Shown here piece after piece: positions 26,686-35,307 of a stretch of 64,000 bases of DNA. The stretch covers positions 1-64,000 of the forward strand of contig ONIO01000001.1 in assembly GCA_900317915.1 (NCBI GenBank). The letters are read 5' to 3'. This DNA is from an uncultured Lachnospiraceae bacterium. GTDB taxonomy: Bacteria; Bacillota; Clostridia; Lachnospirales; Lachnospiraceae. The stretch's first letter is position 1. Every line of letters starts with the position of its first letter. Position numbers and translations under genes: made by a program. Under the pieces are notes generated by a model that saw only the letters and a program-made list of their open reading frames with translations, did no database searches and was not told where the DNA came from.

Positions 26686-26778
26686 GATACGTATGCTTGG
26701 AACAAGGGATAAATATAGAATTTAGAGATTTCCCCTAGGAGATGACTTAGGGGGTAACTCGTATTTCGAGGATTTGTC

Positions 26779-28572
26779 ATGAATGGAATTAAGAGAGTAC
26801 TACACTATATGCAGGGCTATAAGAAGCAGGCGGTTTTGGCCCCTTCTTTTAAGCTGCTAGAAGCCCTGATGGATTTACTAACCCCACTGATTGTTGCAGC
26901 GATAATCAATCAGGGTGTGTTGAAGCAGGATATGGGACTGGTGTGGAAGTATTTCGCCCTACTGATTCTCTTAGCTATATTAGGAATGGGTTTTTCCTTC
27001 ACGGCCCAGTGGTTCGCTGCGAGAGCCAGTGTCGGCTGCACCACAGGATTACGACAGGCACTTTTTGATCATATTGAGAATCTGTCTTATACAGAATTAG
27101 ATACCCTGGGAACCGATACCTTGATTACCCGAATGACTTCGGATATGAATCAGGTCCAGAATGGTATTAATCTAGCCCTTCGCCTTCTGCTTCGAAGTCC
27201 ATTTATCGTCCTTGGTGCAGTGATTATGGCCTTTACCATTGATGTGAAGGCAGCCTTGGTTTTCCTTGTAACGGTTCCAGTTCTGTCCATCGTGGTATTT
27301 GGCATCATGGTAGCCAGCATTCCCCTTCATCGTAAGGCACAGAACGGCTTAGACCGTCTCCTTGGCACCACCAGAGAGAATCTGACAGGTGTTCGTGTCA
27401 TCCGTGCCTTCCATAAGGAGACTGCAGAGATCCAGGAATTTGATCAGGAGAATGAGGCCCTGACTCGTATGAATGAGTTTGTTGGTCGTCTGTCTTCTTT
27501 TATGAATCCTGCCACCTATGCCATTGTTAATATCGCAACCATTATCCTGATTCAGGTAGGAGCCCTGCAGGTTTCCAACGGATCCATTGCCCAGGGTGAC
27601 ATGGTTGCCCTCTATAACTACATGGCTCAGATCATTGTGGAACTGATTAAACTGGCCAGTCTGATTATCAATATCAATAAGTTCATTGCCTGTGCAGACC
27701 GTATTGATTCCATCTTCCAGATAGAGTCCTCCATTCATTATCCTAAGGAGAAGGTAGACCAGGCCAAGTCTCCTAGAGATTGCTTTGATACCCCAGCAGT
27801 TGTATTCGATCATGTGACATTTCAGTATGCTGGTACTGGGGAGAATGCCCTAGAGGACATTGACTTTTCCGTAGCCAAGGGCTCTACCATTGGTGTCATT
27901 GGTGGAACAGGTTCTGGTAAGTCCACTCTCGTTCATCTGATTCCTCGGTTCTATGATGCAACCTGTGGCGGGGTCTATATTTCCGGAAAAAATGTGAAGG
28001 ACTATTCAGAGGGAGAACTGATTCAGAGAATCGGTATGGTTCCTCAGAAAGCAGTCCTCTTTGAGGGAAGTATCCGAGACAATCTGCTCTGGGGTAATCC
28101 AGATGCCACAGATGAGGATCTGTGGGAAGCTCTTACCATCGCTCAGGGAAGAGAAGTGGTAGAGGGGAAAGAAGGAAAGCTTGATTATCTGCTGGAGCAG
28201 AATGGCCGTAATCTGTCTGGTGGACAGAAGCAGAGACTGACCATTGCTCGTGCCTTGGTTCGTAAGCCAGAGATCCTGATTATGGACGATTCCTCTAGTG
28301 CCCTTGACTTTGCAACCGATCTAAAGCTCCGTCAGGCCATCCATTCCTTAGATCATGACATGACGGTATTTATCGTGTCTCAGAGAACCAGCAGTGTCCG
28401 GACAGCGGATCAGATTCTAGTCTTAGATGATGGTAAGCTGTCTGGCATTGGTAACCATGAGGAATTGATGCAGAATTGTAATCTCTACCAGGAGATCTAT
28501 TACTCCCAGTTCCCAGAGGAGAAGCCTAAGGATTGGGTTCGCATTGGAAAGGGAGAGGAGGTAAAGGCGTGA
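26779..28572 (+). CDS. ABC exporter half-transporter, degenerate-site subunit
   Basis: 597 residues: six-helix membrane domain (about 20-310), then nucleotide-binding domain. Walker A GGTGSGKS is at about 375-382 and the signature LSGGQKQ at about 478. Walker B is ILIMDDSSSALD, with Asp in place of the catalytic Glu. The H-loop reads SQRTSS, with Gln in place of His. These changes are those of the non-catalytic subunit in heterodimeric exporters such as TM287/288 and BmrCD. It should pair with the next gene's product to export drugs, lipids or peptides. The genes share one base (TGATG), so translation is coupled. Confidence 0.92.
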   Translation: MNGIKRVLHYMQGYKKQAVLAPSFKLLEALMDLLTPLIVAAIINQGVLKQDMGLVWKYFALLILLAILGMGFSFTAQWFAARASVGCTTGLRQALFDHIENLSYTELDTLGTDTLITRMTSDMNQVQNGINLALRLLLRSPFIVLGAVIMAFTIDVKAALVFLVTVPVLSIVVFGIMVASIPLHRKAQNGLDRLLGTTRENLTGVRVIRAFHKETAEIQEFDQENEALTRMNEFVGRLSSFMNPATYAIVNIATIILIQVGALQVSNGSIAQGDMVALYNYMAQIIVELIKLASLIININKFIACADRIDSIFQIESSIHYPKEKVDQAKSPRDCFDTPAVVFDHVTFQYAGTGENALEDIDFSVAKGSTIGVIGGTGSGKSTLVHLIPRFYDATCGGVYISGKNVKDYSEGELIQRIGMVPQKAVLFEGSIRDNLLWGNPDATDEDLWEALTIAQGREVVEGKEGKLDYLLEQNGRNLSGGQKQRLTIARALVRKPEILIMDDSSSALDFATDLKLRQAIHSLDHDMTVFIVSQRTSSVRTADQILVLDDGKLSGIGNHEELMQNCNLYQEIYYSQFPEEKPKDWVRIGKGEEVKA

Positions 28573-30338
28573 TGAAGGATAAGAATCGTAAGAATGTATC
28601 TAGTATGGAGACCTTCCGTAAGGTGCTTACTGTCATCGCAAAGTACCGGGTCCTTCTACTTTTCAGTGTGATCTTAGCAGGAATCACAGTGATTCTGCAG
28701 TTATATATCCCCATTTTATTTGGTGATACCATTGATCTAATTGTGGACAAGGGCCAGGTTGACTTCGCTTCTATGAAGCCAATTCTTTTAGAGATCTTTG
28801 GCTTAGTGATTCTAACCTCTCTTTTGACATGGTTCATGAATCTCATTAATAATCGTCTCACCTATCGTACGGTGCAGGATATCCGTAGTAAGGCCATTCG
28901 ACAGATTGAGAATCTGCCACTGAGTTACTTGGATTCCCATAGTACAGGTGATGTGGTACAGCGTGTCATCGCAGATGTAGACCAGTTATCCGATGGTTTG
29001 CTTTTGGGATTCACCCAGCTATTTTCTGGTGTGATTACCATTGTAGTGACTTTGATTTTCATGTTTTCTAAGAATGTGGAGATTACCTTACTGGTTCTCA
29101 TACTGACGCCAGTAAGCTTCTTAGTTGCGAAGTTTATCTCTAGTAGATCCTATGCCATGTTTCAAAAGCAGACCAAGACCCGTGGTAAGCAGACTGCTTT
29201 GATTAATGAGATGGTGGGAAATGAGAAGGTGGTGAAGGCCTTCGGACACGAAGAGGAAGCATCTAAACAGTTTCGTAAGCTTAATGAGGATCTCCAGAGA
29301 TACTCAGAGAAGGCCATCTTCTTTAGTTCTCTTACCAATCCATCCACCAGAGCCGTGAATAATGTGATCTATGCGCTAGTGGCTTTGATTGGTGCAGGAC
29401 GTATTTTATCTGGCCGTTTAACAGTAGGTGGATTAACCGTTCTCTTATCATACGCGAATCAGTATATGAAGCCATTCAACGATATCTCTTCTGTGATTAC
29501 AGAGTTACAGAATGCCTTGGCTTGTGCCCAGAGAGTCTTTGACTTGATTGAGGCAGAGCCAGAGAGCGCAGACTGCAATCAGGAACTTGTCATTAAGGAA
29601 GAGAATCATGGAAGCGTAGATATTGAGCACGTGAACTTCTCCTATGTGAAGGATCAGAAGTTAATTGAGGACTTTAACTTCCATGCAGAGCCTGGGCAAA
29701 AGATTGCTATCGTTGGTCCAACAGGGTGTGGTAAGACGACTTTTATCAATCTCTTAATGCGCTTCTATGATGTGGATTGTGGACGGATTACCATTGATGG
29801 CCAGGCAATTAATCAGGTGTCTCGTGGTTCACTTCGTACCAATTATGGTATGGTACTACAGGAGACCTGGATTAAGAATGCCACCGTTCGTGAGAATATC
29901 GCCTTTGGTAATCCTGAGGCTACAGATGAGGAGATCATCCACGCTGCGAAGGAAGCCCATAGCTATGAATTCATTCGTCGTATGCCTAAGGGACTCGATA
30001 CCATTCTCCATGAGGATGACCTGTCCCAAGGAGAGAAGCAGCTCTTATGTATCACTCGTGTGATGCTTCTCATGCCACCAATGCTGATTCTAGATGAGGC
30101 GACATCCTCTATTGATACCCGAACAGAACTATTGATTCAGGAAGCCTTTGATAAGCTGATGAAAGGCCGCACCAGTTTTGTGGTTGCCCATCGCTTATCC
30201 ACCATTCGAAATGCAGACTGTATCCTGGTGATGAATCAGGGACGGATTATCGAGCAGGGTAGTCATGAGGAATTAATGGCTCAGAATGGCTTCTATACCA
30301 ACCTGTATAACTCCCAGTTTGCAGGGGTAGAGATCTAG
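28572..30338 (+). CDS. ABC exporter half-transporter, catalytic subunit
   Basis: 588 residues: six-helix membrane domain, then nucleotide-binding domain with Walker A GPTGCGKT (about 381-388), Walker B MLILDEATSS with the catalytic Glu, and H-loop AHRLST. The signature reads LSQGEKQ instead of LSGGQ. This is the expected complement: in heterodimers the changed signature faces the degenerate Walker site of the partner. I chose ATG 28572 with GGAGAGGAGG upstream; an in-frame TTG at 28533 lies inside the previous gene. A terminator follows directly, so the two ABC genes end a transcription unit. Confidence 0.92.
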   Translation: MKDKNRKNVSSMETFRKVLTVIAKYRVLLLFSVILAGITVILQLYIPILFGDTIDLIVDKGQVDFASMKPILLEIFGLVILTSLLTWFMNLINNRLTYRTVQDIRSKAIRQIENLPLSYLDSHSTGDVVQRVIADVDQLSDGLLLGFTQLFSGVITIVVTLIFMFSKNVEITLLVLILTPVSFLVAKFISSRSYAMFQKQTKTRGKQTALINEMVGNEKVVKAFGHEEEASKQFRKLNEDLQRYSEKAIFFSSLTNPSTRAVNNVIYALVALIGAGRILSGRLTVGGLTVLLSYANQYMKPFNDISSVITELQNALACAQRVFDLIEAEPESADCNQELVIKEENHGSVDIEHVNFSYVKDQKLIEDFNFHAEPGQKIAIVGPTGCGKTTFINLLMRFYDVDCGRITIDGQAINQVSRGSLRTNYGMVLQETWIKNATVRENIAFGNPEATDEEIIHAAKEAHSYEFIRRMPKGLDTILHEDDLSQGEKQLLCITRVMLLMPPMLILDEATSSIDTRTELLIQEAFDKLMKGRTSFVVAHRLSTIRNADCILVMNQGRIIEQGSHEELMAQNGFYTNLYNSQFAGVEI

Positions 30339-30344
30339 TTTTTT

Positions 30345-30380
30345 ATGGATACGAAGCAAGCTGCCTGGTATCCATTTTTT
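30345..30380 (+). terminator. Rho-independent terminator after the ABC exporter genes
   Basis: ATGGATAC (30345-30352) pairs perfectly with GTATCCAT (30368-30375), followed by T30376-T30380. The loop of 15 bases contains a small inner GCA/TGC pair. Confidence 0.85.
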
Positions 30381-30393
30381 GAGAGGAATACTT

Positions 30394-31026
30394 GTGTTAC
30401 AACGGGAAGATTTGTTAGAACTCACACGTCGATTCACCATTGACCGCTGTCACTTGGACAGGGTAGCAGGTGCCTATTTTGATCGGGAAAATGAGATTGA
30501 TGGCACATTTAATGTCCATATGCAGGATTTATCTCCCCATGAGAAAAATGTAAACCTAAGCCATTTTAAGGATGTTCTCTTTGGACCAACCAACGAGACA
30601 GTTGTGGAGATGCCCTGCCCTGGAAGCTATGCCGAGACGGATCAGGAAGCAATGGAGGTCGCCCGGTTTATGGAGGGCTTACGGTCCACAGGACTTAAAA
30701 ATGATGGGCTCTTAGATATCCTCTATGACTTAGTGGCACAGGCTTTTCCCAAGGGAGCGCCCTTTACGATTGTACTAGGCCATGGCCTCTTTGATGTGCC
30801 TCGTAAGACCAGTGATGGAGAGGAGCAGTGGGAGTCTGATGTGATGTATGATTATCTCATTGGGGCGGTTTGTCCCCTTCTTACAGATTATGAACCAGAT
30901 ACTCCAGTGGCTGGATTTTTATATCCATCCTTTTATGACCGTATGGAGGATGAGGATCATATGGTTCTTATGGATGGGAAGAATGGCTACAGCCTTGGAT
31001 TGAAGGAGATCCTTCGGATTCAATAG
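30394..31026 (+). CDS. DUF4317-like protein, half the usual length
   Basis: 210 residues from GTG 30394, with GAGAGGAA upstream. The opening REDLLELTRRFTIDRCHLDRVAGAYFD and the later block IVLGHGLFDVPRKTSDGEEQWESDVMYDYLIGAVCPL resemble DUF4317, a family I know from Clostridia, usually about 400 residues. Only the N-terminal half of the family seems present, and the frame ends cleanly, so it may be a natural short form. No signal peptide or membrane helix is visible. Its function is unknown. It follows the ABC exporter terminator and probably has its own weak promoter or relies on read-through. Confidence 0.6.
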   Translation: MLQREDLLELTRRFTIDRCHLDRVAGAYFDRENEIDGTFNVHMQDLSPHEKNVNLSHFKDVLFGPTNETVVEMPCPGSYAETDQEAMEVARFMEGLRSTGLKNDGLLDILYDLVAQAFPKGAPFTIVLGHGLFDVPRKTSDGEEQWESDVMYDYLIGAVCPLLTDYEPDTPVAGFLYPSFYDRMEDEDHMVLMDGKNGYSLGLKEILRIQ

Positions 31027-31141
31027 AAAATGAGAGATTGGTTTATATTTACTACTATGGAATGAGAAAATCCCTTATAATGGAATTATATATCTATCTT
31101 AGAAGATAATTGTAATAGTTTTAGATGACGGGGGATTGTCT

Positions 31142-32305
31142 ATGAGAAAAGTAGTAGCTTTCGGTGTGGACCAAAACTATATGATGCCCACCACCGTTGC
31201 AGTGAAGTCGATTCTGGCCAATAATCGGGATACAGATATCTACATTGTAAATGATGGCTTAGCACCAGAGTGGTTCTGGGAATTGAATCGAATCGCTCGC
31301 ATGGTGAATTGTCGTGTCATTGATCAGCGAATTGATCCAGAGCTTCTGGTGTGGGATTCTGGATTTCAGCATATCTCAGGTATGGCCTATGCCAGATTCT
31401 TCCTGCCAGAATTGATGCCAGACTGTCAGCGTATCCTTTACATCGATTGTGATACCCTTGTGGACAGTGATATTACGCCGCTATTTACCCTGGATATGGG
31501 TACCTATGATGTGGGCTGTGTCCAGGACTGGCTGAATCGGAAGCTTTTTAACTCTGGAGTGATGCTTTTTGATGCGGACAAGTGGAGAGAGAAGGAGATT
31601 CGGAAGAGATTAGTAGAGACTCTGGATGTTATGAAGGAAGAGGGCCTTCCTACAGATGATCAGCAGGTTTTGAATCGATACTTTGGAGAGAATTATCTCC
31701 ATCTGCCACTGGCTTGGAATTTCCAGACTGGAATTGATGCGGTTCTTCCTGCAGAGAAGTCCTATATTGAGAAGTATGGCCACTTGGATGATTATCGGAT
31801 TATCCATTACTCTACTGCGGCCAAGGCGTGGTTAGAGAACTGTCATGTCCGTCACAGAGATATCTGGTGGAGCTATTGGGCCATGGGTGCTTCAGAGATC
31901 CTAAGGGAGAATGCTGCGAGAGAGACGAGACTAGTGTGCGGTATTTTCATCATGTCTGATCAAATCCATGACCTGGATCAGTTGGCAGAGGCTTGCCCTC
32001 ATGTAGAGTTCCATGTCTATGCTAGGACCAGTGTCAGCGAGAATGTTTTGATGTATAGGAATCGTCAGAATATTCGCTTGTATCCTGCTATTACAGAGGT
32101 TGAACTGGTGGCACTCCATGAGGATCAGATGGATAGGGTAGATCTATTTATTGATCTGGATCGAAGCAGGATGAAGTCTGAATTAGATACAAAACTTCCT
32201 CGTTGGACCACCAAGGACACAGAGGAAGAGGGCGTGACCTACGACCGGGTATTTGATAATCTAGAGGAATTAGCCCTGGCGCTAAATGAAGTGACAGAGG
32301 CCTAG
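31142..32305 (+). CDS. GT8 family glycosyltransferase with extra C-terminal domain
   Basis: 387 residues from ATG 31142, preceded by GGGGG; a TTG at 31136 is less likely. Residues 1-240 are a GT8 (LgtC-like, GT-A fold) domain: VAFGVDQNYMMPTTVAVKSIL, the metal-binding DCD at Asp102-Asp104 (YIDCDTLVDSDI), FNSGVMLFDADKW, and HYSTAAKAW near the end. GT8 enzymes transfer glucose or galactose from UDP-sugars with retention. Residues about 245-387 form a second domain whose pattern (FHVYARTSVSE...NIRLYPAI...VDLFIDLDRS) recalls the GtfB C-terminus. Glycosyltransferases with this build occur in accessory Sec loci, so it may extend the glycan on the adhesin encoded at the window start. That link is inferred. 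Confidence 0.8.
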   Translation: MRKVVAFGVDQNYMMPTTVAVKSILANNRDTDIYIVNDGLAPEWFWELNRIARMVNCRVIDQRIDPELLVWDSGFQHISGMAYARFFLPELMPDCQRILYIDCDTLVDSDITPLFTLDMGTYDVGCVQDWLNRKLFNSGVMLFDADKWREKEIRKRLVETLDVMKEEGLPTDDQQVLNRYFGENYLHLPLAWNFQTGIDAVLPAEKSYIEKYGHLDDYRIIHYSTAAKAWLENCHVRHRDIWWSYWAMGASEILRENAARETRLVCGIFIMSDQIHDLDQLAEACPHVEFHVYARTSVSENVLMYRNRQNIRLYPAITEVELVALHEDQMDRVDLFIDLDRSRMKSELDTKLPRWTTKDTEEEGVTYDRVFDNLEELALALNEVTEA

Positions 32306-32320
32306 ATTACATAGAAGAAT

Positions 32321-32358
32321 AAAAAACCATCTCGAGAATTTTCTCGGGATGGTTTTTT
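32321..32358. terminator. Bidirectional terminator between converging genes
   Basis: An A-rich arm (32321-32338) pairs with a T-rich arm (32341-32358) over 18 positions with one wobble. It gives a GC core flanked by A6 and T6, so it can serve both the GT8 gene (+) and the DUF4364 gene (-). Confidence 0.92.
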
Positions 32359-32362
32359 ATTC

Positions 32363-32878
32363 TTATTGAACAAGAATCTCCATAAGGGATGCATAGACAT
32401 CCTCATACTTCACCTTCCAGTTGTAGCAGATGGCATCTGCCTCTGCCTGGGTGGTGACATTCAGTGTCAGATCTACTAGAGTACGCACACCCTGACGTAC
32501 AGCGAGGTGAACTGCGTATCCGCCTCCCTCTGCACGATCATAGATCGCTGTGACACTATTTTCACTTTTCATTTTTAACCCATGGGTATTGAAATAATCT
32601 TCGATATCCTTTTCAATGGCCGGTGTGATACGGTCCCGGAACATATCTAGGGTCTTTTGTCCCTCCTCTGTTAAGGTGTAGAGGACAAGGTTGTGACTGG
32701 TCTCACCCTGGATGAAGTGGTTTTCCTCTAATCCATGAATGATTTCCTGAATTGCAAAGTAACCCGTGTATTTGGCGTCTGTAAAGAAATCAGAAATCTG
32801 CGTATTGGAAAGAGAAAAACCAGCTCGTTCCAGAAGTTCAAGCACTGTCATCTTGTATATCATATCTGGTTCTGCCAT
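32363..32878 (-). CDS. DUF4364 family protein (winged-helix-like)
   Basis: 171 residues. The sequence MIYKMTVLELLERAGFSLSNTQISDFF...YFAIQEIIHGLEENHFI...YTLTEEGQKTLDMF reads as a winged helix of the PadR/MarR type, with the recognition region around residues 25-70, and matches DUF4364 as I know it from Clostridia. The C-terminal half (GYAVHLAVRQGVRTLVDLTLNV) is predicted beta-strand. It may regulate transcription, but DNA binding is not shown for the family and no target can be named. The start is preceded on the minus strand by AAGGAGGAAA. Malic enzyme lies upstream on the same strand, 90 bases away. Confidence 0.8.
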   Translation of the reverse strand: MAEPDMIYKMTVLELLERAGFSLSNTQISDFFTDAKYTGYFAIQEIIHGLEENHFIQGETSHNLVLYTLTEEGQKTLDMFRDRITPAIEKDIEDYFNTHGLKMKSENSVTAIYDRAEGGGYAVHLAVRQGVRTLVDLTLNVTTQAEADAICYNWKVKYEDVYASLMEILVQ

Positions 32879-32968
32879 TTTTTCCTCCTTTTTCTTCTTA
32901 TAACCATACCATAATAGCAGTGAGAATTTCTAGCACTATGGTGGGGGAATGATGGATTATTTCAAGTC

Positions 32969-34123
32969 CTAAGCCTTCACGTGATCCTTTACTGCTTGGG
33001 CTACGACATCAGAAACCTTCGGATCAAAGGCCTCTGGCATAATATTTTCGTCATTTAATTCATCCTCAGGCACAAGAGAAGCAATGGCTTCGGCTGCTGC
33101 CAGCTTCATCTCTTCTGTGATATCCTTGGCATGGGCTTCTAGGGCACCCTTGAAGATTCCAGGGAAAGCAACCACATTATTGACCTGATTTGGAAAGTCG
33201 GATCGTCCAGTTCCAACCACACGAGCGCCAGCTGCTTTGGCTACATCTGGCATGATCTCTGGTGTAGGATTCGCCATAGCAAATAGGATGGCATCCTGAT
33301 TCATGGACTGCACCATCTCAGGAGTTACAATATTTGGAGCAGATACACCTACGAAGATATCAGCACCCTTTAGGGCATCAGCGAGAGAGCCCGTCTGTCC
33401 ATCCAGGTTGGTGACTTCCATCATTTTTTTCTGCATCCAGTTTAGGTCACTGGAATTTTTCGATAGGATTCCAGACTTATCACACATGGTGATTTTTGGA
33501 AAGCCGTAGCGGAGCAGGAGCTTGGTAATTGCTACCCCAGCGGAACCTGCACCATTTACAACGATGCGGCAGTCTTCCTTCTTTTTCTTTACGACCTTTA
33601 ATGCATTGATAATACCTGCTAATACCACGATGGCTGTTCCATGCTGATCGTCATGGAAAACAGGGATATCCACTTCCTTTTTCAGACGCTCCTCGATTTC
33701 GAAGCAGCGTGGTGCGGAGATATCCTCTAGGTTAATGCCGCCGAAGGTAGGTGCAATGGCCTTACAGATTTTAACGATCTCATCTGGATCCTGGGTATCC
33801 AAGCAGATTGGAAAGGCATTGACACCACCGAACTCCTTGAAGAGAACCGCTTTTCCTTCCATGACTGGCATGGCAGCCTCTGGACCGATATTACCAAGGC
33901 CTAGCACTGCAGAACCATCGGATACCACAGCAACTGTATTGGCTTTTAATGTATAGTTATAGACCTCTGACTTATTCTGATGGATTAGGCGGCAGGGAGC
34001 GGCTACACCTGGAGTGTAGGACAGGGCCAGATCCTCTCTGGTTCTCACATGGGCCTTCGCCTCAGTAGAAATCTTACCATTCAATTTTCTATGTAACTCT
34101 AATGCTTTTTCGTCATTTGTCAT
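32969..34123 (-). CDS. NAD(P)-dependent malic enzyme
   Basis: 384 residues, the short bacterial form without the phosphotransacetylase-like extension. It converts malate to pyruvate, CO2 and NAD(P)H. Motifs are SYTPGVAAPC (tyrosine of the active site), NTVAVVSDGSAVLGLGNIGPEA, GGINLEDISAPRCFEIE, VFHDDQHGTAIV (metal ligands) and the dinucleotide-binding VVNGAGSAGVAI. The start follows TAGGAGGAAGG on the minus strand. A candidate promoter lies 88-116 bases upstream. It likely forms an operon with, or sits just upstream of, the DUF4364 gene. Confidence 0.95.
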   Translation of the reverse strand: MTNDEKALELHRKLNGKISTEAKAHVRTREDLALSYTPGVAAPCRLIHQNKSEVYNYTLKANTVAVVSDGSAVLGLGNIGPEAAMPVMEGKAVLFKEFGGVNAFPICLDTQDPDEIVKICKAIAPTFGGINLEDISAPRCFEIEERLKKEVDIPVFHDDQHGTAIVVLAGIINALKVVKKKKEDCRIVVNGAGSAGVAITKLLLRYGFPKITMCDKSGILSKNSSDLNWMQKKMMEVTNLDGQTGSLADALKGADIFVGVSAPNIVTPEMVQSMNQDAILFAMANPTPEIMPDVAKAAGARVVGTGRSDFPNQVNNVVAFPGIFKGALEAHAKDITEEMKLAAAEAIASLVPEDELNDENIMPEAFDPKVSDVVAQAVKDHVKA

Positions 34124-34210
34124 GCGTTTACCTTCCTCCTAAACGGTCACTTATAGAAACCTAACCATTTCTTATGATAGCAAAGCTTCCTACTTGGAAC
34201 AAGAAAGCAG

Positions 34211-34239
34211 ATTATAATTTCTCTTTATGAAAATGATAA
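34211..34239 (-). promoter_or_regulatory. Candidate promoter for malic enzyme
   Basis: On the minus strand TTATCA (plus 34234-34239) and TATAAT (plus 34211-34216) are 17 bases apart. The -10 box is perfect and the -35 box matches four of six positions. Confidence 0.5.
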
Positions 34240-34320
34240 GATTTGATGATAGGAAAATGTTCCTGTTCGTTGTAAAATAAGTAGTTAGAGAAGTGTAAAA
34301 ATTTTGGAGGCATTCTTTAC

Positions 34321-35271
34321 ATGAGTACAGGAAGATTCTTCCATCACAATTTCATAGTGAGTCTTCTTCTGTGCATGATTGCCCTTTTGACCCTTAATGC
34401 CTGCAGTAAGGATGATGGGAAACATACTGCCTCAGAGGGAGGATCCGGGAAGAAACGAACCACTTTGGATAGCTGTCCGATGCCGGATGCGTCTGGTAGC
34501 AGGGTTTGGACCTCTACCGATCAGACAGTGCAGGTGGATGCATCCCATACAGAGGATGGCTATGTGCTGGTATCCTACACAGGAAGTGCGGATAAGGTCC
34601 AGGTCCAGGTGACGAATCCAGATGGAAGTCGTAATCCCTATCCCCTGGAACTAGGATCCTATAAGGGGATTCCACTTACTGGCGGAAATGGAGACTACCT
34701 GCTTCAGGTCCTCATTCATGTCTCTGGTAAGAAGTATGCCATTGGCTTATCTGAAAGCTTCACAGTTCAGTTGAAGGACGAGTTTACGCCTTACCTCTAT
34801 CCCAATCAGTATTGTGATTATAGTCCTGACTCAGACTGTGTTTTGAAGGGACGGGAGATCTCTAGGAATTCCACCGATGACTTAAACTATATTGGAAATG
34901 TATACCAATTCGTTATTCAGAATATCTCCTATGATGAGGACTTTGCGAAGAATATCCCTGTGAATTATCTCCCCAATCCAGACACAACAATGTCGGTAAA
35001 AAAGGGAATCTGTTTAGACTATGCCAGTCTAACCACAGCCATGCTTCGTTCTCAAGGGATTCCGACAAAGCTTGAAGTGGGGTATTCTGATGATGTTTAT
35101 CATGCCTGGGTATCTGTATGGACAGAGGAGACAGGCTGGATTGATAATGCAATCGAGTTCACAGGAGACTGGACCCGTGTGGATCCAACACTGGGTGCTA
35201 ATAATAAGTCTTCCAGCGTGAAAAAGTATATTGGAGATGGTAGTCATTATACTCTGGACTATAATTATTAG
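34321..35271 (+). CDS. Transglutaminase-like lipoprotein
   Basis: 316 residues. The N-terminus has a lipoprotein signal peptide ending LLTLNAC (lipobox Cys28), so the mature protein should be lipid-anchored outside the membrane. After a Ser/Gly-rich linker come a beta-rich region (about 55-150) and a transglutaminase-like core with Cys231 (GICLDYASLTTAML), His261 (YHAWVSVW) and Asp288 (RVDPT), a complete catalytic triad. Such bacterial proteins are mostly proteases or cross-linking enzymes acting on cell-surface proteins or peptidoglycan. The gene is directly upstream of the pilus-like operon, 36 bases from its first start codon, so a role in processing or anchoring of that structure is possible but unproved. 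GGAGG lies ten bases before the start. Confidence 0.85.
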   Translation: MSTGRFFHHNFIVSLLLCMIALLTLNACSKDDGKHTASEGGSGKKRTTLDSCPMPDASGSRVWTSTDQTVQVDASHTEDGYVLVSYTGSADKVQVQVTNPDGSRNPYPLELGSYKGIPLTGGNGDYLLQVLIHVSGKKYAIGLSESFTVQLKDEFTPYLYPNQYCDYSPDSDCVLKGREISRNSTDDLNYIGNVYQFVIQNISYDEDFAKNIPVNYLPNPDTTMSVKKGICLDYASLTTAMLRSQGIPTKLEVGYSDDVYHAWVSVWTEETGWIDNAIEFTGDWTRVDPTLGANNKSSSVKKYIGDGSHYTLDYNY

Positions 35272-35307
35272 TTAAAAAGGGTGATGATTCATATTAAAGG
35301 AGAGAGT

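Noticed and set aside
27349..27813. A 154-codon open frame antisense to the ABC exporter
   Set aside because: The composition is unlike real proteins of the window, and the plus strand holds a complete ABC membrane domain.
31076..31081. TATAAT before the GT8 gene as a promoter
   Set aside because: No recognisable -35 box at 16-18 bases; the region is AT-rich, so a lone match means little.
34201..34320. Plus-strand promoter for the transglutaminase gene
   Set aside because: TTGTAA followed by TGTAAA at 18 bases is possible but both boxes are weak; no better pair is visible.
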